Source: Volvariella volvacea V23 (Eukaryota > Basidiomycota > Agaricomycetes > Agaricales > Pluteaceae). Taken from it: DNA of 64,000 nt. The DNA lies in assembly GCA_000349905.1 (NCBI GenBank), contig KB722738.1, positions 925,551-989,550 on the forward strand. Direction: 5' to 3'. A program made the translations under genes and the position numbers. The notes beneath the pieces are model-generated. The model searched no databases, was not told where the DNA came from, and saw only the letters and a list, made by a program, of their open reading frames with translations. Of this stretch, positions 31,820 through 42,489 are shown one piece after another; the first letter of the stretch is position 1, and each line of letters opens with the position of its first letter.

Positions 31820-34800
31820 CTACTTCCAAGGGTTAGATTCGACATCTGCAAAACACTTTAAGAGCCATCTTAGATCCGTGTATTCGTACATACCATACAT
31901 AATCTTGTCTCCAACTAATTGACCGTTGCCTCTCGAGATGGGTGAATCTTCGTCCATCTCTACACATGCTGCAATAGGTTGGGAACAATCCTGCCGCGGC
32001 TCGGGATCCTCTTGCTCGTAATTATCTTCCCAATCTACAATTGGTGATTAGATGTGGTCAATGCAGACTCGGACGAAAATAGATAAATACCTTGATCCCC
32101 AGACTCGGAACCGCTATTGATACGAGGTACTCCCATCTGTACATCCTCTGAAGGTGCATACATTACGCCCAAGTCAGGCTCAAGAGAGCTCCGTGGTTCC
32201 GTCATACCACCCATATTATGCCCGCCTTCTCGTTGTACTACTGCTGTTCCTGGTCGGGGGCTCCCGCTTCGGTTCCTTGGTAACTCAGATTGCATAGTTC
32301 GTGCGGGACTCAAGGCGGTACGGGAGGGCTTTGGAGACCAATTGTTATCAAACCGGCTTGGTTTTCTTGTTCTACGGTTGTTTGGGCTATTTTGATATTT
32401 GCCAGCCGTAGGGCGTGATGTATGGGTATGCGTAGTAGGGCCAGACCAGCCACCTCGATAGCCAGCAGCGTATGGTAACTTGGACGAGCGGTTCAGTTTG
32501 TGGTGGTTTTCTCGCATCGGCATGCTAGATGAGGGGTGTTGGTCAGATGGATTGCGATTGCCATAATTTGGCAGGTTCTGCTGCCGAGAATACGGGTGAT
32601 GACGTCGGGTTTGGTATCTTTGTGTACGGTTATAGTTGGACGATGAAGGATTGCTGGTATTCATATGTGTCAATTGAGCTCTCTGATTTCGATAACTTTC
32701 ATGGGTAAAGCGTGATGTCATGCCTGGATCTAGAAATGGCTTAGACAACATAGTAGTATATCCAATAATGCTCACTCTTTTGACGTAGATATTGGCCTTG
32801 CGTCGGCGGTGGAGCAGGCAATGGAGGCGATGGTGGCTATCACCCTCGTTAAAAACCGAATAAATTAGCCTAGGAGAAGACTTACGATGGGCGTCATACT
32901 TGCAACTTGGGTAAAGCAGTGATACAAGATTTTAGCTCTTTCCATGGTTCGCAAATCCAGCGGGTCAGATGCAAACCATTGTTGGGGGTGAGGAGGAGCA
33001 ATAGGCTGGACAAGACTTTGGCTCTCAAGGATAGATAATCGATGCTGGAGTTCCGCGCAACTTTGCCTTGTAGCATCAAGTTCTGCTCGAAGCGCAAGAA
33101 GCTCTTCATTCCCGCTGATATCGTCGTTGGGTCTTGGAGTTGCTTCAGTGCCAGCCAAAGTACTAGAGGTGGCAACACTGGGAATTTCGCTGACTACCGA
33201 AACTTGATCGAACGATAGCAAAGGATGCGGAGGAGGTGGCGGCGGCGGCAGTGGTAGTGAAGGCAGTGGTGGCGGTGGTGCTGGTGCTGGCGGTGCTGGT
33301 GAAGAAGGTGAGAATGACGGTGGTAGTGGCGGTGGTAGAGAGTTATTTGCGTTAGCCTTGTTGTATGCGTCTGCCACAGATTGAGCACCACTCGTGACCT
33401 TCTTCTGGAAGTGCAGCTTGCGCAAAGCAGCTTCTTGGGTCTTTGAAGATGATGACGGAGGTGGCGTCGAGGTAGCAGAGGTATCATCAAGGGGTGCGTG
33501 AGTCTCAAACTGGGATGAGGGCAAATGCGAGCCGACATGGGATTTGGAGGGTATTTCGTCAGTGCTCTTGCGAGGTTTTCGGATTTTGTAAGGAGCTGGA
33601 GGTATTAAGACAAAGGGTTTGCTCCCAGGTAGGCGTATGAGTGCGGGAGAGTTGGAGGTTATCTCTACCTGCTCGTCATCATCTGGGAGCGATGACAAAG
33701 GAGAGGGCCAATCCACAGGGCATATAGATTCCATCGGGTTTGAGGGCTGAATTTTTGCCTCGTCGCGGACTACAGGCTGGAGGTGGAAAAGTAAGTACAC
33801 AGATCCTATCGATAAAGGTAAGGACTCACTTCTTTTACAACCAAGTCATACCATCCAGGTTTCACATATTGAGAGTTGGCTGGCCGACACCGTCTGAAGT
33901 TAAAAGAGAGGTACGCTCGCATTACTTCAGCGTCTGGAGGTTGCGTTCCCGATCTCTGACACGCTAACCGACGGTCACTTCCAGCTAAATATGATTCACG
34001 GCTTTTTGTGTGTTTTGCGTGGTATTGTAGAAGTGATGTATGGGAGGTGGCGAAAACGGCGTCCAGGGCATGGAGGTTGTGGTCTTTTAATAGATGCAGA
34101 AAACATTTCGAATAGTGGCACCTCTTGCAATACAATGTCGCTGTACTGGGCACTGAGTGCGACGACGACTTCAGACTTGGGACACAAACTCGTTTCTGAC
34201 CCTGGAGTTCTCATGTTAGTGATGTAATGACATTTAGACATCAGAGGTGAATGCACCTTCCGATGGGAGAGTAAAAGACAAGCTGCACGAAATGCTCCTT
34301 CATCTGATACTTTAAGGCTTTTAGAATCGTACGTTAAACTCAAGAGTCCAGCAAGGGATATTTAAGGCTTACGGGTCAGGCAATCTTCCAGATCCAAAGC
34401 TTTCAAGAGCCCCCGCAGCATCCTTACGCAGATCACGCAGCTTGTCAAATGGATGCCGCTGACGTGGTTCCATTACTTCGCAAATACAACTCCTGCCCTC
34501 GATGTAACACCCAGGGCAAACAATGAACCCGGAGCCCCTTTTGACGGATGAACTACTAGGAGTGCATTCCAGACACTCGAAGAAACTTTGAAAAATATCT
34601 GCAGCACAAACATCGCACGTGAAGTGATCATCCTCGTCCTCTATGATGACGTCAATCTACAAGGGATATTACACACCCAGTTCGATTTCGGATTGGCAGT
34701 AAATCTCACCTTGGGTTTTCGCGGGGGGCACTCTTCAACAAGAATGGAGTCAAACAAAGACAAGGCCTTACTCAGGTCTTGCGTGACTTGAGTGGGACTT

Positions 34801-36158
34801 CTGGTAGCGCCTGTCGAAGAGCTCGACCCTCTATTTATTGCCAACAATTCTTTCGTAAATCTCTGAAGTGCATGTTGCACTGTCTCTTTTACACGATACA
34901 CCTCGGGTCGGCATACCCTGAAGAACACTCAATAAACGAGGAATAGCACACAAGGACGACCATACCCACCTCCGATACAGCGGGAGCTCATGGTAATATG
35001 CTGTCTCCAGTCCGCGCAAAGTCATTCGTGACCATGAAGTTTTCACTGTTAATCCACCGTTGTTGACTACTTGGTGACAACTACGTGGGGGGACAAGAAC
35101 GAGGTCGCCAAGTTTCTGCTCCGCGATATAGACTAGGAACGGTGCTCTCGCGAGCGTATCGATATTAATAACGTAGTTCTCGTGATCTACTTCCTGCTTG
35201 AGCGAGTGGAAGAACTCGGCGACTTCGTACGCATTTGAACCGTCTGTCATGAACCAGAAGGACGAGCCTCCGTGCTCCGTGTAGCACATGAGATTCTGTC
35301 CAGATGAGGCGCACAGATCCTTGTGACAAGGAGTGAAGGTATCTCCAACGCCAAGATAACACATCAATGTCTCTACGCCCTTTCACCACAGCTTTAGTCG
35401 ATCAATGGATATGCTGTTGAAGCAAGACCCACCGCTGAGGACGCCGTACAGAGCATCAAGTCCTTCGATCCATGGGGCAATAAGCGCTCGGGTAAAATGC
35501 CTTTCTGTAGCCATTCAGCCCACTGTGGCGGACATTGGATATCCTTTCCGTAGAGTCTTTCGGTTTCTGCCAATATCCTCGTATTCAGAGTGCAGATGCA
35601 AACGGGAGCACATACCATCAGGATCAGCGTGCGCGGACGCTGCCCGGGATATGTTTATGAAGTCTAAGAAGGAGATGTTCTTATCAAGCCGCGTGTGGAC
35701 ATTACGGGCACTAAGCGCTGGTGGCGGGTCAGCAGAACAACCAAGAGACAAGAGGACGTACTGCTGGGACTATTCGAGCGAAACCAGTCGATATGGAACA
35801 TATCGCTAGGCCAGTCACCCCGCAGATGCCACCCCTCGATGATGAGTGGCTGGTTCTTGGCCTCATACTGGTCAATGCGTCTGTGTAGTCCCTGATCTGC
35901 TGCCTTGACTCGAGGAACTGGACGGAAGTTTGGGCTTTGCTTAAGGAGGGATTCGAGTGACCAGTCCTTTGTGGATATCCTGGCGGAGGGGCCAGGAGTC
36001 TCTGCCCGCCCCGTAAACATCTGCTCGCTGCTGGAGTCTAGGTCGAGGGTGCTGTAGCACAGTACTTCCAGGGTGTGATCACGTGCCCTCATAGTCGCTA
36101 CCTGTGCAGGGACATCCACGGGAGCGGAGAACCTGCTTCGCTGAGCTTCGATGCCCAT
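31820..36158 (-). CDS. Large JmjC-domain protein with zinc-binding, proline-rich and coiled-coil regions
   Basis: Thirteen exons join into a protein of about 1,220 residues. The N-terminal 150 residues lead into a JmjC fold. YLGVGDTFTPCHKDLCASSG gives the HxD iron ligands, then SSFWFMTDGSNAYEVAEFF, LVYIAEQKLGDLVLVPP and SCHQVVNNGGLTVKTSW with the distal His. A Cys-rich module follows (FTCDVCAAD, FECLECTP, VCPGCYIEGRSCICE), then a second C-x2-C/His motif (LYCKRCHYSKCFLHLLKDH). After that come a Pro-rich tract (PPPPPPPHPLL), a short coiled coil (LLALRAELDATRQSCAEL) and a basic Ser/Asn/Arg-rich tail. The domain set suggests an Fe(II)/2-oxoglutarate histone demethylase-like nuclear protein; substrate unknown. 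The join across the zinc modules rests on manual splicing but keeps frame throughout. Confidence 0.82.
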
Positions 36159-36764
36159 CGCAACAACTTGAGGTGAGGACTTGGAGAAGAGGACGGGAAG
36201 AGGCCATAAGCCAGTATCCTATCAAATATAGGGACCCAGAGGCGCCTCGGCGCCAATTACAACGAGGCACACAGGCAGCCCCCGACAATGTGGCAGATGC
36301 AATGCACCCACCCCTTGTTTTCCGTATCGGACCCACAATCTTACACGAGGTATGTCGCCGGTTGGCCGTTCACAGTTCTCCACTGCTCGATTCTGTTTAC
36401 GACACCCAAGCGATTTGGTCAGACAACAACAGCATATTTTGGCTGTGCACCCATGCTGTTTTGGGCACAATGGCAATGCTCGAATGGCGGCAAGCGTCGA
36501 GTGTGGTTTGGGTGTGTGGGTCCAGTATTTGCACTGCATCATTCGAACAGAACAGGATCTCCAATTAGAAGCGCTGTCACAATAGCTTTGTCCATTTTGG
36601 CAAAATTGGAGTTGGGATGACCATGATTTTGACAGCTTCTAGAAAATGCCCATCACACTCTCATTTGTGGACCGTGAGCCCTCACGTAATCCATGCTAGC
36701 TCCCGGATCGTTGTTCGCAACATGATCATCGCATCCCTTGCAAAGGCAGCTCGCCCACATCAAC
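36159..36764. other. Divergent intergenic region, JmjC gene / RING gene
   Basis: These 606 bases separate two start codons. Short ORFs on both strands show no resemblance to known proteins. I see no TATA box, tRNA or repeat worth naming. Confidence 0.5.
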
Positions 36765-38197
36765 ATGTCCAAGGACCCACAGGACCCGCAAGCTGACTAC
36801 GACTTCTGGCAATGTGTTGCATGTGCCCTCTGTCATCTGCCCTTTGCAACCCCATCAGGCCCAACGGTTCCCTTCTGGCTCACGGAATGTGGCCATGTCA
36901 TTTGTAACAATCACCTCAGTTCGTTCTCGATTAGCCTCTCCGATATATGTCACCCCGTCCTTAACTCCCTGCAGAGGCCGATCAGAGTTGTGCACAATGC
37001 GGTTCCCAGGGCATCCAATTGGTCCCATTGCAACGAGAGGTCGTCTGCCGCGCAGATACTGATTTTGTGCTGACAAGACAAGCAGATGGATGCGCCCATG
37101 TCAGAGTGGTTTCGACCTATCACAGACTCCCTTGATACTGTCACCTTTGCCGCCAAGGTAGAGCTCGCCAAGCGGGTCGGGGTTTTTGTTCATATATCCC
37201 CAGTTCCAGTTCGAGATGATGGCCACCCAGCTGCATTATCATAAAGTCCGACATCAGCAACTCAGAAATTTTCTCGATCGTCTTAAGAAGGAAGTCGCAG
37301 AATTGAAAAAGTGGCCCACATCCACATGATATTATCGGCGTATTACTGAACTGAATTTATGTTATCAGATCCAATGATGCACTCTTAATGGATAACCAAA
37401 GGCTTCGGCAACAATTCTCTGGATTCTCGCATCGCGAGGCCACCCAACACCCCGCTAGCATGTTGAATAGTAATGGCAAACGGCCAATGACAGAATATCG
37501 GCAGTAAGCTTTCCTCCTTTGTAGAGTGTGGTCACTCACTTTGGCTCTGGTGTTGAGGTCCGGTTCAAGTCCTCGATCAGGGATGTCACCCCCTGGACCC
37601 CACAGGTTAACATTGTCCACTGCCCAGGATGCTCTTAATTATCCGTCCCATCGTAGTGCTCAGGCAGACACTGCCAATATGGGCGATAATCAAGCCACGC
37701 TGTACAAACCAGGCTCCGAAAGCTTCCAGAGGTGATTTCGGCATCGTACTTTGAGTGTCAAGCGCATATAGTGACCATTGAGGCCACTTTATAGTCAATA
37801 CTCTTACAAGGCTCCAGCCACGCCACTACAAAATCGCGCTCAAGCTTCAAATATACAGGGTCAACCAACAACCCACACACGGAATGCGCAATACCCTACC
37901 TACAGCAAGTTCAAGCCGACATTGCCGCCGATACATCAAAGTCAACACCCAGGCCTGACTCCAAAACACTCAACAATGGGGCCGCCTCCAACACCTGTCC
38001 GTCTGCAATCTAATCAGGCATCGAGGCCGAAATTCGTTCCACCCACGAGTGCAGGACCTCAGCGCTTCGTCCCATCCGCTAATCAGTTTGCACAACACAA
38101 TATTGAGTTTAGGGGTTCCTCGAGTCGTAGTGCGCTTCCCGACAATAGTGGACAGCAAATGTCCATCAATGCTTCATCTTTTAAAAAGTTTGGGTAG
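36765..38197 (+). CDS. Zip3/RNF212-like RING protein (putative meiotic SUMO/ubiquitin ligase)
   Basis: Seven exons give about 365 residues. The N-terminal zinc domain reads QCVACALCHLPF, FWLTECGHVICNNHL, then SCAQCGSQGIQLVPL, a C3HC4-like RING of the Zip3/HEI10 group. It is followed by MSEWFRPITDSLDTVTFAAK, FQFEMMATQLHYHK and a coiled coil (HQQLRNFLDRLKKEVAELKK, NQRLRQQF), then a disordered Ser/Pro/Gln tail ending NASSFKKFG. RING plus a single coiled coil plus a Ser-rich tail is the layout of crossover factors Zip3, ZHP-3 and RNF212, which act on the synaptonemal complex. The family assignment is by pattern and moderately sure; a general RING E3 is the alternative. Confidence 0.72.
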
Positions 38198-38441
38198 TCT
38201 AAGTATGTAAAGATATGTGAAATGAACCCCCTATGATACTTTCCAGTCTTTCGCTGTCTGGTGTTGTCGCTATTATCATCTTTGTTCTTCATCGGCACAT
38301 CCCGCATATTCACGTCCAAACATAGCAATACCGAATTGCCCTTGAGGGCAGTGCAGAGCTGCGCATCACTACACAATTCACGATCTCGGTTACCCCTTCC
38401 AATTGAACTCTTCGACTTAACGCTTGGGTTTGATTTTCACG

Positions 38442-39894
38442 ATGTCTTACCGCGATCCATATGCAGAGCACTACAACGACAACTCGTATTACAACCAAGC
38501 AGGGCCCGGCACGGGTTTTAACCCATACAACTCATCACAGCAGCCGTATCAATCTTACGAGCAAGGAGCAGGAGGCGGTTACGACAACTATGACTACAAC
38601 TACAATAATTACTCCGATCCATATGATAGGGGTGCACCTGCACATCAGCCCCCATCGAAGGAAGGCGCAGCCTTGGCAAGAGATGGGACGGTGGGGGCGC
38701 CCTACGGGGGAGAAAGCAATGGCTTTGGCACTGGAGGGTTTACGTCAGCTCATAGTGCGCCGAAAGAGTATGTTCTGTTTCTATGGAGATAAGGCCCGAC
38801 TAAAACTCTTGCAGCAAATCTGCACGCGCCATACGCAATTACCGCTTGGAGCATCGAGGAAATCTATGGACAAAGGTAATTTAAATCGCGATGGCTAGGG
38901 CCAAAGCAGTTTACACTCTCCCCCTTTCTTTCTTAACGTTTATTAATTGTCTTGGAAGGGGTCCCGCCTTCGGTGCTTTGGTCGATTCTTCTGCTGCACA
39001 CTCTTGATTGGCCTTTTCCTTGTGATTAGCATAATTCTTGCACTGGCACTGGTGAGTTATATACCCTCGATGTGCTCCCGATTGTTAACCTCGCCATAGT
39101 GGATACGTCCGCCTAACATAGATATCCATGATGTTGGCCCAGCTTCTGACACCGGTAGCACAGTAAGAGTGATTATTCCTGCCAGAAGGGTGTCACTCAC
39201 ATCATATTTAGGTTCAATTCCAACAAGACGGGGTTCAAATCAACCTTGCTGTGAATATCTCGTGAGTGGATCTTACCTTGGGTATTCGTCCCACTTTCAA
39301 ACCACCCGATAGTGTCAACAATCCCAACTACTTCTCCGTTAATTTCAGAGAAATAAAAGCTGAGGCGAGCATTATCATTAAATTAAATTTTCAGACTAAC
39401 TAGACTCTATCGACAGCTATTCTACCCAATTAATGACACACCAATTGGTGGGGGAACCTCGCGGGATGTCGTATTTGGGTCAAATGCTGTGACGAACTGG
39501 ACATTCCCCTTAACTGTTGATTACAAGCTGTCATCGGACCCTGGATCCCGTATAATTAGTGATATGGCCCAGAGATGTGGACTAGTCAACGGCCAAAGAC
39601 GGGATGTTGATGTTGATTACAGAATAACGGTATGTTCAGCCCCAACGTTAGTGGACACGAGGCGTCTAACGACATTTGTTTAGCTCGGGTTACGCATCTT
39701 GTTCATTACAATTTCTCCAACAGTATCCAACCGTTTCAGCTTTGGTTGCCCTCTTGACCCCGATGAACTTCGCGTATGTAACTCGCTAGGTTAGTCACTG
39801 ATAGAGTTCTGACATCCTATTCCTCTAGCGATTCTTGGAAGGTGCAGGCATAGACCCTTCAACATTCAGCGGTTTGCTATCCAATGGAAAATAA
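38442..39894 (+). CDS. LEA2-domain single-pass membrane protein
   Basis: Nine exons give about 330 residues. The N-terminal 110 residues are Tyr/Gly/Asn-rich, prion-like (YNDNSYYNQAG, GGYDNYDYNYNNYSD). A basic stretch precedes one membrane segment (CCTLLIGLFLVISIILALAL), followed by WIRPPNIDIHDV and a LEA2-like beta domain (VQINLAVNISVNNPNYFSVN, IKAELFYPINDTPIGGG, NWTFPLTVDYKL). This fold also occurs in plant NDR1/HIN1-like proteins and in fungal proteins of unknown function. The segment between KAE and LFYP uses an apparent GC-AG intron (39365-39416). The lumenal or extracellular side likely holds the LEA2 domain and its N-glycosylation sequons (NIS, NWT). Confidence 0.83.
39365..39416 (+). 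other. Apparent GC-AG intron in the LEA2 gene
   Basis: The exon ends GAG and the intron starts gcgagc, ends cgacag (52 bp). No GT donor nearby keeps the frame, and the joined exons give the family-like IKAELFYPIND. Confidence 0.6.
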
Positions 39895-40236
39895 ATCTGC
39901 AATCATGTGTTCTATATGTGCCGCCCAAAGTGTTCACTACAGTCCACTCGTTTGGGTTGGGTGTTGACCAACCAGCATCTGCTTTATTTTAACACTGTAA
40001 TCGTATACGTATAGTCAGTATATGACACTTTTGTCGGCTGGCCGATGGACAGCAGGGACTTTTTGATAACTTTTGCTTTGTGTACTGGACGTTTGCGCCT
40101 TAGACGTTGTGATCACTCATTATGTTTGTCTTGTATTAATCATTCCAAAATTTAGGACTGTAACACAGGCAGTGAGTAAATAGCATTACACGCAGAGGTA
40201 GTATATATAGTACAGACAAAAATGCTCTGTATAATA
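39895..40236. other. Intergenic 3' flank, LEA2 gene / ECM2 (convergent)
   Basis: These 342 bases between two stop codons are AT-rich and contain no supportable gene. Confidence 0.55.
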
Positions 40237-41391
40237 TCAAGAGTTCACAGGTAGGGGGGCGGTGGGGGAAGCATTAACGCTGGTGTTGGGTTTACTGCGG
40301 CCCCACTTGATAGTGATTCGCTCTTCGTCAATTTCCAAACCGTTTGCCCATGCTTGTGCAGCCAATTCTGCTGTAGCTCGGTCCTTAAAGTTTACAAATG
40401 CACATCTAACATAAATCTGTGAGCGGGTAGATTGACAGCAGAAAACGTGTCTGACTTGCCTTGATTTTGTCACATGAACAACATTTTTGATATGTGAGGG
40501 ATCGACACCGGGTAGTGATTGTAACACACGCGTGCGTATGCTTAATTCTGTTGATGTGGGTGATAGTGATGATAGAAAGAGGGAGGTCTAAGCAAAAAGG
40601 AGGCAACAACATCCATTAATGTGTTGCCGAATGAGATAGGCAAGAGACTCACAATCTTGGGATCGTCCGGGGGCTTGAGGCCTTGTGCATCAGCATGGGC
40701 ACTCAGAATTTTTTTTGCTACGGGATCATTACGACCATGGTAGCGGTCCTGGATGTTTTGATGTGACAACTCATTTTCCACCGGTTTTTCGTGTCTATAG
40801 GGGCATTCGTTTCCGCGGTTACATGTTCCCTTAACAAAGAAGGAACATATGTGTGGTCGGTTTCGCTTATAGTATGGATCAGTTCGTGCAAGTTGCTTCA
40901 ACATCTCCTTCCCTGCTGCTCCAGATCGTCCCGAAGTCATCTCGGATTTATTGCCCTCCAGCTTCATAAGATGGAGTGAATTAGTAGGTACAAGGAGGCA
41001 TAGAGGGATGTACTGCGTACCTTAGCTTCCATGTTCTGAGCATAATATTCCCTGTTAATGTCGCTTGTCGGAGCATCACTTTGAATAGCCAAAGCCGTGT
41101 CCCGGACTTGCGTAGGCAGTCCATACTCCAAGTCTAATAGACAAGTCTGACAGACATTCTTCACTTTCGCGCACGTTTGACATATCACAGTCGTTTTGTA
41201 CCGTGCTCCTGAGCCTGGGTTCCACCGAAAGACCGTGAAAGGGCGGGCGCAGGTTCCACACGAACGGCCGTATTCTTGCTTTGACTGAGCAACCATTTGA
41301 GCGACAATCTTCACGCAGAGGGTTCCGCGATGCTTACCATTCGAACGAAGGGATTGTCACCCAAACCTTGGGATTGGTTAGTAAAGGGCAT
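40237..41391 (-). CDS. ECM2: Pre-mRNA-splicing factor ECM2/SLT11 (RBM22 orthologue)
   Basis: Five exons give about 307 residues. [18 protein letters not shown] and the N-terminal zinc region ([19 protein letters not shown], then [20 protein letters not shown]) are highly typical. A CCCH finger follows ([20 protein letters not shown]), then an RRM starting [11 protein letters not shown], with [19 protein letters not shown] and [13 protein letters not shown]22/Ecm2 sits in the active spliceosome and contacts U6 snRNA and the intron. The RRM exon is joined by an intron with the classic AG|GCAAGT donor (40406-40459), a GC-AG intron. The protein is slightly shorter than human RBM22 because the C-terminal Pro-rich tail is reduced. 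Confidence 0.96.
40406..40459 (-). other. GC-AG intron in ECM2
   Basis: The donor reads AG|GCAAGT on the minus strand and the acceptor GTTAG; 54 bp. Removing it joins HVTKSR to CAFVNFKDR, the expected RRM sequence. No GT donor gives the same frame. Confidence 0.85.
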
Positions 41392-41639
41392 CACAACGAC
41401 ACAGGAGATGGTGCTGACAGGTTTCGCATAGGATAGGAAATTCGCTCTGCTCCCATCCTGCTTTATTAATGTCCGCTTTCGGAGGCATGCTTGGTTATGA
41501 GTGGAGCCAAAGGATGGTTTTGCGTTGGAAGCGGTGACAGAGGCTGCTTACAGCCCTAGTGGGTCACGTGCTCACGCAGGAAGTGGCGTCGGACGAAAAT
41601 CCGCCGATTTCAATTTCAATCCATCTTGCTACAGGAATC
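41392..41639. promoter_or_regulatory. Divergent promoter ECM2 / MET8 with CACGTG
   Basis: A TCACGTG sequence (CACGTG 41565-41570) lies 70 bases upstream of the MET8 start. In yeasts, Cbf1 bound at this hexamer activates sulphur-assimilation genes; the same role here is inference. Confidence 0.5.
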
Positions 41640-42458
41640 ATGGAGGCAGCAGAGGGCGGCTCTCTGCTCATCGCCTGGCAGCTCAAGAACAAAAACGTGC
41701 TTATCGTTGGTGGTGGAAAGGTTGCCGCTCAGCGGATAGCCTCCATTCTTACAACCGACGGTCACATCACATTAATAAGTCCATCCAGTGGGCTTTCGGC
41801 GCGCACTAAAACTTACATCGACTCCCACCCTCAAAGGATCAACTACCATGATCGACTCTTCCAAGGCCGTGAAGATTTGGCCGATATGGACATGGTCCTT
41901 ACTGCTTTGGACGACCCGCAGCGGTCCAGAGAAATATGGGAGCTGTGTCGAGGGGCGAGGATACCCATCAATGCGGCAGATTTACCAGATATGTGTGACT
42001 TCTACTTTGGAGCACAGATTCGGGATGGACCATTGCAAATCATGATATCGACAAATGGGAATGGACCAAGGGTAGCTGCGCTAATTAGAGACAAGATTAA
42101 AGGCGCTTTGTCAGGCAACGAGGGGAAGGCTATCGAGAAAATTGGTCGATTGAGGGTGTTGTTGAAAGAGCGAGCTTCTGGTATTGGAGGGGAGATAGGG
42201 GGAAAGAGGATGAGGTGGATGTCGAGCGTCTGTGAGGAATGGTCGTTGGAGGATTTCATAATGCTTGACGAGCCATTACTAGAGAAGTTGCTGGATAGTG
42301 GATGGGAGGAAGATCGCGTCCCCACATTTGAAGAACTTACTGGGCGCAAAAGAGTGGAGGGAGGGAGCTTACCATTGCGTGCATCTGTAATGTCAGGGAT
42401 AGCAGTGGGCGTGGCATGTTTGCTCGGTTTTATGTGGTCTCGCCATCGCCATCGGTGA
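41640..42458 (+). CDS. MET8: Siroheme synthase MET8 (precorrin-2 dehydrogenase / sirohydrochlorin ferrochelatase)
   Basis: A single exon of 272 codons, about the size of yeast Met8. The NAD-binding Rossmann motif is NVLIVGGGKVAAQRIASIL, followed by LVLTALDDPQ-like MVLTALDDPQRSREIW, where the Asp is the catalytic residue of the family, then PINAADLPDMCDFYFGAQI and MISTNGNGPRVAALIRDKI. The C-terminal helical domain ends with a hydrophobic segment (VMSGIAVGVACLLGFMW) and RHRHR. Siroheme is the cofactor of sulphite and nitrite reductases. The start at 41640 is preferred to an in-frame ATG at 41559 because the Met8 core begins just after it. It converges on RCL1 with 31 bases between the stop codons. 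Confidence 0.95.
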   Translation: MEAAEGGSLLIAWQLKNKNVLIVGGGKVAAQRIASILTTDGHITLISPSSGLSARTKTYIDSHPQRINYHDRLFQGREDLADMDMVLTALDDPQRSREIWELCRGARIPINAADLPDMCDFYFGAQIRDGPLQIMISTNGNGPRVAALIRDKIKGALSGNEGKAIEKIGRLRVLLKERASGIGGEIGGKRMRWMSSVCEEWSLEDFIMLDEPLLEKLLDSGWEEDRVPTFEELTGRKRVEGGSLPLRASVMSGIAVGVACLLGFMWSRHRHR

Positions 42459-42489
42459 TGTTACTGGATCACATCAAATAATATAAAAG

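Noticed and set aside
41559..41639. Earlier MET8 start codon in the same frame
   Set aside because: The upstream codons add non-conserved sequence and would include the CACGTG site; the ATG at 41640 fits the family N-terminus.
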